Assembly (NCBI GenBank): GCA_022819945.1
Contig: JAJEGI010000021.1
Coordinates: 1-64,000, forward strand
Direction of reading: 5' to 3'
DNA length: 64,000 bases
DNA from: Candidatus Poribacteria bacterium
Lineage (GTDB): Bacteria; Poribacteria; WGA-4E; WGA-3G
Shown here piece after piece: positions 1-8,400 of the stretch. How positions within the stretch are numbered: position 1 is the stretch's first letter; every line of letters starts with the position of its first letter. The notes beneath the pieces were generated by a model. The model worked only from the letters and a program-made list of their open reading frames with translations, searched no databases and was not told where the DNA came from. The translations under genes were made by a program, and so were the position numbers.

Positions 1-150
1 GACAGCAAGTCCACCGAGGAAGTCGAGGTATTTTTTGCCATCGGCATCCCAGAGGTAAGGTCCCTCGCCTTTAACGAATGCGAGACTTCTGTCACCGTAA
101 GTATTAATGATATATTCCGTTGCCATTTCTTTAATTTCAGCGGTTGTCAT
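1..150 (-). CDS. argD: Acetylornithine/class-III aminotransferase, N-terminal fragment (runs off left edge)
   Basis: Only the first 50 codons are in the window. The translation begins MTTAEIKEMATEYIINTYGD and continues through a GEGPYLWDADGKKYLDFLGG stretch, the typical N-terminus of acetylornithine aminotransferases (ArgD). These are PLP enzymes of arginine synthesis that interconvert N-acetylglutamate semialdehyde and N-acetylornithine. The PLP lysine lies outside the window. ATG at 150 is preferred because family similarity begins shortly after it; an in-frame ATG at 189 would add 13 residues, and an AGGAGG lies 14 bases before the 150 start. Other class-III aminotransferases share this N-terminal pattern, so the exact substrate is an inference. 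Confidence 0.8.
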   Translation of the reverse strand, partial: MTTAEIKEMATEYIINTYGDRSLAFVKGEGPYLWDADGKKYLDFLGGLAV

Positions 151-255
151 CTTTCTATCTATGGCCTCCTGTTCTGCTCTCCATTTCATTACGAGCAGGT
201 TTCTGGTTAATTCGTGATACTTCTTGGGATTTGTGCGTTTCTGTACCTTCTAAAA

Positions 256-1389
256 TTACCAATTCGTATAGGCACCGTCATCGCGTTGATAGCCGTGCGG
301 CGGTCCATATTCTTGGTTTGAGACATCGGTCAGGGCATCCTCGTTGAATTCGATGCCGAGTCCTGGGCCTTCAGGCGGTAAGAGATAGCCTGATTCCCAC
401 GGTATCTGCACTGGAAAAACATCGGTCAGTGAGGACATCGGTGCGCGTGGGAGTTCCTGCACACCGAGGAGTGCCGATGACAGAGAGAGATGCAGACACG
501 CCGCAGCGGATACAGGACCTAATGGATTGTGCGGTGCTAAGTAGATGTAATGCGTTTCGCACCATCCCGCGATTTTACGTGCTTCTGTTAAACCGCCAGC
601 AATGCAGAGATCGACGCGGCAGTAGTCCATGAGCTCTTCTTCAATGACCTCGCGGAATGTCCATTTGCTATCGAATTGTTCACCGACAGCAATTGGCACC
701 GAGGTCTGCTGCCGGAGCCGTCTGAGACTGGCGGGATTTTCTGCTCGAAGGGGGTCCTCGATAAAAAATGGATTGTACTGTGCGACCTTGTTACAAAAAT
801 CGAGGCTATCCGCTGGATCGAGGCGGGTATGTACGTCAATGAGTATTTCGAGATCGTCGCCGAATGCGTGGCGGACGGCTTCCACCTGCTTAAGGCAGTT
901 TCGGATCGCGCGTCTGGGTTCAAACCTTTCTGTCTCAGAGTTGTCAACCACGCTCCATCGGACGAACTTCCAACCGGCTTCGTAGGTTTGCCGACAGCTC
1001 TCGATGAGGGCATCAATCGTGCCGCCACCGTTATGCGGGTAGCAGACGACTTTATCTCTGGTGCGTCCGCCTAAGAGTTCATAGACAGGGACATTCAGTG
1101 CTTTTCCTTTGATGTCCCAGAGTGCGATATCTACGGCACTCACTGCGGCGGATTGGACGACACCGCCTGGGAAGAAGCCGCCACGGAACATTACTTGCCA
1201 TAGATGCTCAATCCGGAACGGGTCTGCGCCGATAAGGAACGGTTCAAATGAGCGAACGACTTCGGCTAAGGCGAGCGAGCGGCGGCGTAATCCGCCCTCT
1301 CCAACACCGTAGATACCGGCATCGGTTTCGACTTTCACAAAAAAGTAACCATCCGCTGAGGCAAAAGATTTGACATTCGTAATTTTCAT
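256..1389 (-). CDS. Enolase-superfamily (mandelate racemase/muconate lactonizing) protein, galactonate dehydratase-like
   Basis: A 377-residue protein with the two-domain MR/MLE layout: an N-terminal capping domain (MKITNVKSF..., about residues 1-125) and a barrel domain. Metal-ligand strand ends are visible as ILIDVHTR (Asp), FFIEDPLR (Glu) and IAVGEQF (Glu), and a late strand carries LAPHNPLGPVSAA. The APHxPLGP element is typical of D-galactonate dehydratase-like enzymes, which remove water from acid sugars to give 2-keto-3-deoxy products. Expected to be cytoplasmic and Mg2+-dependent. It lies in a same-strand run with a PhyH dioxygenase and a Gfo/Idh/MocA enzyme, which fits sugar-acid catabolism. 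Substrate cannot be assigned from sequence because the superfamily is promiscuous. ATG start; no strong Shine-Dalgarno upstream. Confidence 0.88.
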   Translation of the reverse strand: MKITNVKSFASADGYFFVKVETDAGIYGVGEGGLRRRSLALAEVVRSFEPFLIGADPFRIEHLWQVMFRGGFFPGGVVQSAAVSAVDIALWDIKGKALNVPVYELLGGRTRDKVVCYPHNGGGTIDALIESCRQTYEAGWKFVRWSVVDNSETERFEPRRAIRNCLKQVEAVRHAFGDDLEILIDVHTRLDPADSLDFCNKVAQYNPFFIEDPLRAENPASLRRLRQQTSVPIAVGEQFDSKWTFREVIEEELMDYCRVDLCIAGGLTEARKIAGWCETHYIYLAPHNPLGPVSAAACLHLSLSSALLGVQELPRAPMSSLTDVFPVQIPWESGYLLPPEGPGLGIEFNEDALTDVSNQEYGPPHGYQRDDGAYTNW

Positions 1390-1444
1390 TTTTTTAATAA
1401 TTTAGGTTCTCGCTCCCTTTTGGCGAAGCTTGCAACGCCGGGGT

Positions 1445-1466
1445 CCCATAGCGATTAGCGTATGGG
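1445..1466. repeat. Imperfect hairpin CCCATA...TATGGG
   Basis: In the gap 1390-1603, arms CCCATA and TATGGG enclose a near-symmetric GCGATTAGCG core. It lies upstream of the dehydratase and downstream of the PhyH gene. It resembles the other short intergenic palindromes of this window, and GACTT follows shortly afterwards. No open reading frame or promoter is convincing in the remainder of the gap. Confidence 0.4.
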
Positions 1467-1603
1467 CAGACTTGCTGTTAAAAGCTCCCTTTTGATCAAC
1501 AACTCGTGCCTTTTTCTATTGTATTCAGAGTCGAGTTGTTGGTCAAAAAAACGGGTTTCCGATGAATTTGAACTGCATCGGTGTTGATTGGGTTCCTATG
1601 TTT

Positions 1604-2410
1604 CTACACTGCATCCAATGTTGGCGTGTTGTCCTGACAGTGGACGGGACGGAAGAGCGTCTGACGTTTAAACGGCATCTTTTCGAGGTGCTTCGGATGA
1701 GGGTCCCACTTATGCCACTTGTTGCCAACGGTATTGTAGCATTGGAAGATCGCAATCCGATCGACTTCTTCATCCGTCCACTTCGCACCGGTATGTGTAA
1801 TCGCTTCTGTGAAAACCAGCATGGAGCCAGCGGGACAGGTATAATCCTCCCACAGCGGTGAATTGCGATCTGCTGTTGACTTCGGAGCAGGAAACGCGCC
1901 TTTATGGCTACCTGTGAGGAACATTGTTCCACCACCGCCTTCGTGAACTGGATTCAGCTCCCAAACGACGCGCGTCAACCCGCTGTGTGCTTTGTCGTGG
2001 TGCAAATGATAGGTGTGCGAATTGCCCGGGAAGTTGAGCATCCCGCGTCCGCCGTGCGGTTGGAAGTTATCGTGTCCGTTTGCTCGGATAGTTAGGAATG
2101 TGCTTTCCAACCGGAATCCGTAGCAATTCTCATTGGCATAGCCGGAAGTCAGAAATTCGTTCATGAATCCGAGCACAACCGGATGATCTGTTAGTGATTC
2201 AAGGGGGCCGCCAATAGAGGAGCGATGATGTTCAGGGATTGACTCAGGATCCTGTTTGAGTTGGTAACAGAACTCCCGCATCTCTTTAACCTCAGTTTCA
2301 CTGAGTACGCCTGGGAACAGGAGCCACCCGCGGGTATCAAAGAGAAAACGTTGTTCTTCCGTAAGTGGAATCGGCGGTAGATTGTCAGCATTCATCGTAG
2401 GGTTCGGCAT
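1604..2410 (-). CDS. Phytanoyl-CoA dioxygenase (PhyH) family protein
   Basis: An Fe(II)/2-oxoglutarate-dependent oxygenase of the PhyH type. It contains an HxD-type iron motif (HHDKAH), a GGGGTMFLTGSHKGAFPAP segment typical of the family, a distal iron histidine (AITHTGAKW) and an arginine suited to 2-oxoglutarate binding (DRIAIFQCYN). Length is about 268 residues, normal for the family. Start taken at ATG 2410 (MPNPTMNADN): AAGGA lies seven to eight bases upstream, and the longer reading frame to 2470 runs into an intergenic heptad repeat. Known relatives hydroxylate lipids, compatible solutes or natural products; substrate unknown here. Its neighbours are sugar-acid and sugar oxidoreductase genes on the same strand. 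Confidence 0.88.
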   Translation of the reverse strand: MPNPTMNADNLPPIPLTEEQRFLFDTRGWLLFPGVLSETEVKEMREFCYQLKQDPESIPEHHRSSIGGPLESLTDHPVVLGFMNEFLTSGYANENCYGFRLESTFLTIRANGHDNFQPHGGRGMLNFPGNSHTYHLHHDKAHSGLTRVVWELNPVHEGGGGTMFLTGSHKGAFPAPKSTADRNSPLWEDYTCPAGSMLVFTEAITHTGAKWTDEEVDRIAIFQCYNTVGNKWHKWDPHPKHLEKMPFKRQTLFRPVHCQDNTPTLDAV

Positions 2411-2424
2411 GGTTTTTTCCTTAG

Positions 2425-2469
2425 AAGTTGTCAGTGGAATAGTTGTCAGTACTCGGTTGTCAGTAACCA
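2425..2469. repeat. Heptad-like ladder of GTTGTCAGT units
   Basis: Three spaced copies of GTTGTCAGT (read on the minus strand as ACTGACAAC) lie between the PhyH start and the next gene. The same ladder type occurs before other minus-strand starts (27.5, 32.4 and 35.6 kb). It resembles the short tandem heptanucleotide repeats known from cyanobacteria. No function can be read directly. Confidence 0.6.
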
Positions 2470-2567
2470 TTTGTGGCGGTTACAAATGGTGCCACTGCCA
2501 CAATAAACCTCTTTAACTGAAACTGAAAACTAACAACTACTTATACAAACGCTCGTCCTCAAGCGAA

Positions 2568-2617
2568 CTGCAGGCGGGGTTTTAAACCCCGCCTGCAGTG
2601 GGGCTGCGTAAGTCCTA
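2568..2617. repeat. Palindromic element, family A (GCAGGCGGGG stem) with GTAAGTCCTA tag
   Basis: Positions 2568-2598 form an almost perfect 31-base palindrome, arms CTGCAGGCGGGG and CCCCGCCTGCAG. It is followed by GGGGCTGCGTAAGTCCTA at 2600-2617. A second copy lies at 27669-27718 in the opposite orientation, with the same tag (read there as GGACTTACGCAG) and the same stem. This is a dispersed mobile-type palindrome. It also sits just downstream of the Gfo gene stop and could act as a transcript end. Confidence 0.75.
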
Positions 2618-3772
2618 ATTATACAAACGTTCATCTTCCAGTGATAGCCATGTGCCGTAGTCGCGTGGCATCTCTTTGATTTCGCCTAAACCCGCTTCGG
2701 CACGCCAGCGTAGTAACGGATGTTCTCGGTTTTTCTGCGGCAATTCGACGCGTGTGCCGTAGACAGCAGACTCGAAGATTGCCATCAAGATCTCAATAAC
2801 GTGGCGACCTTCTTCGCCGTTAGATTCGTGTTCTCGGTTTTCGTCGAGTGCGTTCACATATTCTTCAACGAAGCAGTAATCATCAGCATCTGCGCCTTTA
2901 TTTCGATCAAAATGCTCTGGATAGATAGAAGGGAGTGCTTCCCACTGGTCGTGCGTGCCATCGGGGACAAAATGTGGTGTAGGCAGCCACCACGAACCTT
3001 TTAATTCCGACCAGATGAGTCTACCTTCAGTGCCGTAGAGTTCCATCATGTAAGCATCGGTATCGACCTTTGGAAATCGGTGTTGGATGAGGGTGCCGGT
3101 GACATTTCCGTCGAACTGGAGGGTTGATGTGGTGTATTCGCCTGCGACTGTGCCCATCCCTGCTGGTGAGTGGAGTACGTCGTCGTGTGTGATGGCGCGC
3201 CCACCTGTTGTCGCTTGTGTCACGACGCTTCGGCAGTGTCCACCGAAACGGAGCATGTTGTTGACAACATGTGTTCCGATGTTCATTAACCCGTAACCTG
3301 CATAATACCCTTTCCCGCTGGCGTAGATGTAACGGAGGTCACCGATTTTTCCTGCGTCTAAGGCTTTGGCGATTGCATGCATCGAAGGACTTGTGCGCCG
3401 TTGATGATGTACGGCGACGCGAGCGTTTTTTTCTTTCGCTTTCGCCAGCACCTCATCCGCTTGAACGAGATCGATGCAGAGCGGTTTCTCTACCTCGATA
3501 TTCACGCCGTGTTCGAGGACACGCATACAGAGCGGATAGTGCGCCTCTGTCGCTGTCGGGATGGCGACAATATCGGGTGTTGTCTGCTGGATCATCTCGT
3601 CTAAGTCGGTGAAATGTGTTGAGACGTTCACGATCTTGCCGAGCGTCTCTAACCGTTCTTGAACGAGGTCACAGAGTGCGACAATTTCGGTGCGTGGATG
3701 TGCGTGATATGCTTTTGCTGCCGAGGTGCCACGACTCCGACATCCTAATATGGCAACGCGATAGGTTTTCAT
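2615..3772 (-). CDS. Gfo/Idh/MocA family oxidoreductase
   Basis: A 385-residue NAD(P)-dependent sugar/inositol-type dehydrogenase. The N-terminal Rossmann segment reads VAILGCRSRGTSAAKAY (glycine-rich loop), followed by the EVEKPLC motif whose Lys-Pro is characteristic of the family. The C-terminal alpha/beta domain includes GTHVVNNMLRFGGH, containing the usual catalytic-region histidine. Such enzymes oxidise or reduce carbohydrate hydroxyls in the cytoplasm. The ATG start has AAAGG eight bases upstream. It is part of the run with PhyH and the enolase-superfamily enzyme, but the separating palindrome may split the transcript. Substrate unknown. Confidence 0.88.
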   Translation of the reverse strand: MKTYRVAILGCRSRGTSAAKAYHAHPRTEIVALCDLVQERLETLGKIVNVSTHFTDLDEMIQQTTPDIVAIPTATEAHYPLCMRVLEHGVNIEVEKPLCIDLVQADEVLAKAKEKNARVAVHHQRRTSPSMHAIAKALDAGKIGDLRYIYASGKGYYAGYGLMNIGTHVVNNMLRFGGHCRSVVTQATTGGRAITHDDVLHSPAGMGTVAGEYTTSTLQFDGNVTGTLIQHRFPKVDTDAYMMELYGTEGRLIWSELKGSWWLPTPHFVPDGTHDQWEALPSIYPEHFDRNKGADADDYCFVEEYVNALDENREHESNGEEGRHVIEILMAIFESAVYGTRVELPQKNREHPLLRWRAEAGLGEIKEMPRDYGTWLSLEDERLYN

Positions 3773-4272
3773 GATTTATGCCTTTTTGTTTAATCAGAAA
3801 ACTTTCAAGTTTCGTTTTGGTTTACAATATCAATTTGTTTAATCTTAACCTATCTCGGATCTGCTGTCAAGTTTTTTGATAGTTTTATCTCCTTGCGAAA
3901 TCTAGCGAAATGCTGCGAAAATTTCAATAGGTTGTTTCAATGCATAACATATATTAAGTATTATCACGTGTGAAAAATGCAACACAAAAAACCTACGATT
4001 GAATGACCCTGGAGTTTACCCCTTTAAAATGTTACACCAGTGTAATATTCGGGGTATAGGGGTCATCAGCAGAGAACCCCCTCACTGTAAGGGTTCGGAG
4101 ACGTTTTTTTGTGAAATTTTCCCGCGGTAAAAAAAAATAATTTTGATGGAAAGTGTAACATTCTGCTGATGGCAACAAATTATTTTGCTGGCGTATTGCG
4201 TTTTTCGTAGATTAGCGTGGCATTCTCCTCCTTTGAAAAAAGATGTCCCCGTTCCTACCGCCCTCCTGACTA
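3773..4272. other. 500-base intergenic region with paired inverted repeats
   Basis: No gene is supported. Two signals are visible. TTACAC-CA-GTGTAA at 4032-4045 is a perfect 6-base inverted repeat that could be an operator. CATCAGCAGA at 4064-4073 is matched by its complement TCTGCTGATG at 4162-4171, about 90 bases away. Both arms lie beside a TGTAA(C/T)ATTC sequence. The region lies upstream of the minus-strand Gfo gene and downstream of a nuclease remnant. Confidence 0.5.
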
Positions 4273-4890
4273 CTATTCGTGCAGCATCTGCGCGAAGGTT
4301 TCAATATTTTGCACCCTCGCAGCGGCAAGATGTAACTGCTTGAGTTTTTGCAAATCGTCTATACTGCGAAGTTCAGGCGTTAAGGCATTCACTGCTTCTG
4401 CCTGGAATTGATCTTCCAGCAAAGCCAGAGTGTTTTCGATGGTAGTCTCTCTAGCGGCTCTTTCCATTTGGCGTTGGTAAAACTTAGATTCTTGCATAAG
4501 TTCCTCCGGTATGAGTCGTTCGTACAACTCGGAGTTATGGACTATACAGCCGAAGAGAGAAGTAGCGTACAGTAAATCCGCTTGGGTCTCCTGATCGACC
4601 GGTACAGCCATTGTTATGTTAACACATTCTTGAACCCAACGTTCAAGGTCCATCCTTGCAGGCGGTTGCATCAACGGTGTAAACGGAAGCAGACCGGGTG
4701 CTTGCCTTTCTAAAACCGATTGCCCTTCTATTTCAATGAGCCGAATCACTTTATAGCGATTGGTGTGTTCGTAATCACCCCAACTATAGGTGTACCCGCC
4801 TGGGTCGTTCCTGCCCGCGTTCGGGTGAAAGTAGATGACATTTGAGTAGACTGGCATCTGGTGTTCACCGACGAGGTATCCCTGATATTG
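4273..4890 (-). pseudogene. 3' remnant of an Rpn/PD-(D/E)XK-type nuclease (DUF4351-like C-terminus)
   Basis: The longest ATG frame (4857, 194 aa) begins MPVYSNVIYFHPNAG. In-frame similarity continues upstream through QYQGYLVGEHQ to about 4890, so the true protein began further upstream. The visible part (IRLIEIEGQSVLE, LLPFTPLMQPP, then a helical tail ending in TPELRSIDDLQKLKQLHLAA) matches the C-terminal two thirds of Rpn-like recombination-promoting nucleases/putative transposases. The N-terminal catalytic PD-(D/E)XK core is absent. Upstream the frame hits a stop near 4929 and then the end of sodC. The break falls inside a palindrome at 4870-4914. A shortened but still translated protein from ATG 4857 is possible. 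Confidence 0.7.
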
Positions 4891-4914
4891 GGCGTTTCCG
4901 CAGGGAACCTCGCC
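4870..4914. repeat. Palindrome at the truncation point of the Rpn remnant
   Basis: Arms GACGAGGTATCCCTG (4870-4884) and CAGGGAACCTCGCC (4901-4914) are complementary with one mismatch and one extra base, around a 16-base loop. The GGCGAGGTT/AACCTCGCC stem is the one found at 20536-20557, and GGCGAGGAT at 42520 is similar. Confidence 0.65.
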
Positions 4915-4936
4915 AGTGAGCGTGGAATTGGAGCGG

Positions 4937-5512
4937 CTATTCTGCTAATGTGATGACGCCGCAGCCGATGCGTGCGCCAGCAGCACCTGAGGGTTGTGAG
5001 GTAAAATCGTCTGCGCCGGCATGAACGATGATGCCTTTGCCGACAACGTCTATGTCAGATCCGGTGCCTATTTCCCAGAGGTCCGTTGTCAATTCAATAC
5101 TGCCCGTGCCGTCTTCGCCAACGGTAATATTGCCGATGTCTCCGAGATGGAATTCACCTTCACCCCATTTTCCGTGTGCGACACCTGTGGGATTCCAGTG
5201 ACCGCCCGCGGATGTACCGTCAGGTGCGCTGCAATCGCCGTTTTCGTGGATATGAACGGCGTGGATGCCCGGAGATGCGTTCTGAATCTCAATAGTGAGC
5301 GTGATTTGGTCGCCGTTTTGTGTAAAGACTGCCATTCCAGTTACGCTACTGTCGCTCGCTGGACCGATTGTGGCAATCGCTTGTTTTGCTGATGGTGTTG
5401 AAGGAACACCTACCTGATTCTGCATTCTTTCGCAACTTGTCAGAGCGAGAGAAATACTGATCAATAATAGAAGAGCGGCTTTTATGCCGAATATAGGTAA
5501 GTTCTTTTTCAT
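4937..5512 (-). CDS. sodC: Cu/Zn superoxide dismutase, lipoprotein
   Basis: The protein starts with a signal sequence ending in a lipobox (LALTSC), so it should be lipidated and face the periplasm. The mature domain shows the SodC copper/zinc signature: HAVHIHENGDCS (Cu histidines and first disulfide Cys), GGHWNP, FHLGDIGN, GIIVHAGADD and GARIGCGVI (second disulfide Cys). It dismutates superoxide to hydrogen peroxide and oxygen. The second ATG (5512, MKKNLPIFG) is preferred because GGAG lies nine bases upstream; ATG at 5527 has no ribosome binding site. It is a single gene, 77 bases from the next gene upstream. Confidence 0.93.
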   Translation of the reverse strand: MKKNLPIFGIKAALLLLISISLALTSCERMQNQVGVPSTPSAKQAIATIGPASDSSVTGMAVFTQNGDQITLTIEIQNASPGIHAVHIHENGDCSAPDGTSAGGHWNPTGVAHGKWGEGEFHLGDIGNITVGEDGTGSIELTTDLWEIGTGSDIDVVGKGIIVHAGADDFTSQPSGAAGARIGCGVITLAE

Positions 5513-5603
5513 TATTGGATTCTCCATTGTTTATGAGTTAGACTTGTTGACTCCCTGCATTTGAAAATTCAAAGTTTGGAAAAGGAAGCCATTCTATAGA
5601 ACG

Positions 5604-6614
5604 TTAGTTTTGGGTTTTAAGTTTCCCCCATGTCGTTGTCAGGAGAAACGGCTGAGGCGAGACCGGCAAAGCAAACGCCGGATCGAACCAATCGGCGCGG
5701 AAGTTATCACCTCGGCGTGTGAGCTGTTCTGGGTCACCGCCGTCTAAACTGGCTTTGAAGATCTGTCTGGAGCCACGACCTTGATGATTGTAAGCGGTGT
5801 AAATGAGTTCATTCCCGTGCGGTGACCAAGTAGGGTTAGATACGCCAGTGTCTTCTCCCGACTCAATAATTCTCCTGAGTCCGCTACCATCTCGGTTCAC
5901 AACATGGATATCTATGGTATGCAGTCTCCTATTACGATCGAAAAAACCGTTCTTTTGCCTACCGTTCCAAGTAAAGGCTATCTGAGTACTATCGAGTGCC
6001 CAGGCAGGGCGATACATCAACATACTCCCTGGAAGAAGTTCCTCTTTTAGATGCGTTTGTAGATTGATGATCTCGATTCTGACACCCGGAAATTGGAGAT
6101 TGCCGTTGTCAGCCCAAACAAACTCGCCTGCCATAAAGGCTATCTCGGAACCGTTGGGAGACCACGCGGGCCATAAACCTTCCGTGAGTTTTTCCTCATT
6201 TTTTCCGTCAATTGAGGCGGTGTAGATAGAGAATGTGTGAAATCGGTGATAAGCGAGTGCTTTTCCATCAGGTGACCAAGTTGGAAACTCTCTACCTATT
6301 AATTTTTTGAAGACCTGACGTACATTCGTTCCATCTGCATCCATAAGATAGAGATCCGTTATTCCGCCTCGATCCGATTGGAAAAGAATCTGTTTACCTG
6401 TTGGCGACCAGACAGGTGCGACATCTTGGGCACGGTGCTGGGTTAAGTTTTTCTGGTCAGATCCATCTGGGTTCATGATATAAATCTCAAAATTGCCATC
6501 ACGCCCTGATCTAAATACGATTTTGGCAGTTTCCGGGGCTTTTGCGAGAACAATGGAGAGGGGCGCAAAAAAGATAAGGAATGTGCTAAGCGTGTAATAT
6601 AAGAGTTTTATCAT
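5604..6614 (-). CDS. Exported TolB/PD40-type beta-propeller protein with TTTWGxLK tail
   Basis: A signal peptide (LSTFLIFFAPLSIVLA) is followed by PD40/TolB-type repeats, for example VFRSGRDGNFEIYIMNPDG, LFQSDRGGITDLYLMDADG, and similar units to about residue 310 (roughly six blades). Such propellers bind other envelope proteins or substrates. ATG 6614 is chosen over the longer frame to 6659 because GGAGG is four bases upstream and the signal peptide follows directly. The last residues are LLTTTWGKLKTQN, a tail shared with two other exported proteins in this window (10.3 kb and 37 kb). It lies 25 bases after the CRTAC1-type gene and is probably cotranscribed. Not a canonical TolB: no Tol/Pal genes are nearby. 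Confidence 0.8.
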   Translation of the reverse strand: MIKLLYYTLSTFLIFFAPLSIVLAKAPETAKIVFRSGRDGNFEIYIMNPDGSDQKNLTQHRAQDVAPVWSPTGKQILFQSDRGGITDLYLMDADGTNVRQVFKKLIGREFPTWSPDGKALAYHRFHTFSIYTASIDGKNEEKLTEGLWPAWSPNGSEIAFMAGEFVWADNGNLQFPGVRIEIINLQTHLKEELLPGSMLMYRPAWALDSTQIAFTWNGRQKNGFFDRNRRLHTIDIHVVNRDGSGLRRIIESGEDTGVSNPTWSPHGNELIYTAYNHQGRGSRQIFKASLDGGDPEQLTRRGDNFRADWFDPAFALPVSPQPFLLTTTWGKLKTQN

Positions 6615-6639
6615 GCTTCCTCCAAGGTTGGAAACGCGT

Positions 6640-8400
6640 CTACGGTGCCTCTTCCTCAATATGGATGCGTTGGTTAGGTTTGACGTTCTTACGGGTGCTG
6701 ATGGTGCCGCTGGGCCATATCACTTCGATTTTTTCGATAATCGTATCATCGTTTATGCCGAAGATGGCGGTGAGTTCGCTTTGTGAGCAGTAACTGGAGC
6801 CGCTTTTGATGGTTCGGGTCTGTGTTCCTGAAGCAGAGATTATTCGGATTTGTGCGCCGATGCCGTCTCGGTTGCTTGCTTGTCCAACGAGTTGGATCTT
6901 AATCCATGCATTGTGGCTGCCTCCGTCATTTCGGAAGAGGTGTGCGGGTCCGTTGGAGGTGGTGACGAGCAGGTCCCAGTCGCCGTCGTTGTCGATGTCG
7001 CCATAAGCTGCGCCTCTGCCGACCATCGGTTTTGATAAATCAGCACCGACTTTAGGGAGGGCATCGGTGAATTTGCCGTGTGAGTCGTTATGAAACAGGT
7101 GTGGCGGTTGGGCATAAGTGACCTGACTCTGGATGGCGTTGATGTCGGTTTCGACGTGCCCGTTGGCAGTGAAGATGTCGAGGTTTCCGTCGAGATCGAA
7201 GTCGAAGAAAAAGCATGCGAAAGTAAGGGTCAATAGCGTTGCATTTCCGATGTGTGCGGCGGGTGCGTCGTCGATGAAGAAGTCGCCGTCGTTATGGTAG
7301 AGGTTGAGCATCTCGTTAGAGAAGTTACCAATGATGAGACTTTCCTTGCCGGTCTGATCGTAGTCGGCAGCATCAACACCCATTGCGCCGGTTGCAACAC
7401 CTTTTTCGTCATGAGAAACCCCCACTTCCAATGCGGTTTCGATGAAGGTGCCGTCGCCATTATTCTGATAGAGTTTATTGGGTTGTGTGTCGTTCGCTTC
7501 AAAGATGTCCGGCAAGCCATCAGCGTTGTAATCAAAGATACAAACACCGAGTGATTTACTCGTATCGTCCTCAACCCGTGCGATACGTGAGACATCGGCA
7601 AATGTGCCGTCGCCTCGGTTTCTGAAGAGTTTACTGGATTGTCCTGTATAAGATTCAGGCGTACAATAGGATTTATTTTTACCGTCGAGAGTACAGAACA
7701 GATCGTTTTCGATGCTCCATTCGACGTAGTTCGCGACGTAGAGATCGAGGTGTCCATCATTGTTGTAATCGAACCACGCGCAACTGGTACCGAATCCGGG
7801 GTTGTGGATACCAGATGCTTCTGTGATATCTATAAAGGTGCCGTTGCCTCGGTTTTGGAAGAGTCTGTCGGTTTCAAGGCAGCTGATATAGATGTCTGAA
7901 TCACCGTCATTGTCGTAATCGGCGACAGCAGTGCCCATACCGTAGAGTGGGACGGCGAGTCCTGCGTTTTCGGTGACATCGCTGAAAGTGCCATCCTTGT
8001 TGTTACGGTAGAGTGCCATCGTTTGTCGTTTTCCGGTTGGCTTGCCTGCCCAATCTTTTCCGTTGACGAGGAGGATGTCTTGCCATCCGTCGTTGTCGTA
8101 GTCGATGAAGGCACATCCTGACCCCATCGTTTCGGGAAGATATTTTTCTCCGAAGGCACCCGTATTATGGATGAAGTCGATGCCTGCTGTCTGTGTGATG
8201 TCGGTGAATTGCGGTAGAGGTTGTGCAGCAGCGTTAAAAACAAAGAGCAGGCAGCAGGATATTATATTGGCTATCAGCGTGCGGTAGTTGAGTATCTTGC
8301 TGAAGCCTGAATTCTGAAATCCGATAGATATTTCTACTGATGGCTGATTGCCGATGGCTGATTGCCGTTTTATACGGATATCCACCGATCCTCCTCCCAT
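6640..8400 (-). CDS. CRTAC1-family VCBS/FG-GAP repeat protein with ASPIC/UnbV domain
   Basis: Repeated calcium-binding style blades ([70 protein letters not shown]) form an integrin-like propeller. It is followed by a C-terminal ASPIC/UnbV domain (GIGAQIRI..., SELTAIFGI..., IEVIWPSGT). A hydrophobic segment ([17 protein letters not shown]) near the N-terminus is a signal peptide, so it is exported. The start is uncertain: the frame opens at 8400, overlapping the upstream Gfo gene and a small tandem repeat, and about 45 residues precede the signal peptide. A start nearer 8290 using a non-ATG codon would fit better. Function in bacteria is unknown; adhesion or extracellular binding is usually proposed. 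Confidence 0.82.
   Translation of the reverse strand: MGGGSVDIRIKRQSAIGNQPSVEISIGFQNSGFSKILNYRTLIANIISCCLLFVFNAAAQPLPQFTDITQTAGIDFIHNTGAFGEKYLPETMGSGCAFIDYDNDGWQDILLVNGKDWAGKPTGKRQTMALYRNNKDGTFSDVTENAGLAVPLYGMGTAVADYDNDGDSDIYISCLETDRLFQNRGNGTFIDITEASGIHNPGFGTSCAWFDYNNDGHLDLYVANYVEWSIENDLFCTLDGKNKSYCTPESYTGQSSKLFRNRGDGTFADVSRIARVEDDTSKSLGVCIFDYNADGLPDIFEANDTQPNKLYQNNGDGTFIETALEVGVSHDEKGVATGAMGVDAADYDQTGKESLIIGNFSNEMLNLYHNDGDFFIDDAPAAHIGNATLLTLTFACFFFDFDLDGNLDIFTANGHVETDINAIQSQVTYAQPPHLFHNDSHGKFTDALPKVGADLSKPMVGRGAAYGDIDNDGDWDLLVTTSNGPAHLFRNDGGSHNAWIKIQLVGQASNRDGIGAQIRIISASGTQTRTIKSGSSYCSQSELTAIFGINDDTIIEKIEVIWPSGTISTRKNVKPNQRIHIEEEAP
8338..8367. repeat. Tandem duplication of a GATGGCTGATTGCC unit
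   Basis: Two adjacent 14-base units lie at the 3' end of the Gfo gene and the presumed leader of the CRTAC1 gene. They contain TGATGGCTGATTGCC and resemble degenerate members of the TGATAACTGA-type ladders seen elsewhere in the window. Confidence 0.5.

Noticed and set aside
588..1028. Overlapping minus-strand frame of 146 codons inside the enolase-superfamily gene
   Set aside because: It is a shadow of the real gene in another frame, with arginine/serine-rich noise composition and no family pattern.
1604..2470. Use of the upstream start (2470) for the PhyH gene
   Set aside because: The extra 20 residues come from the intergenic heptad repeat and an AAGGA site precedes ATG 2410.
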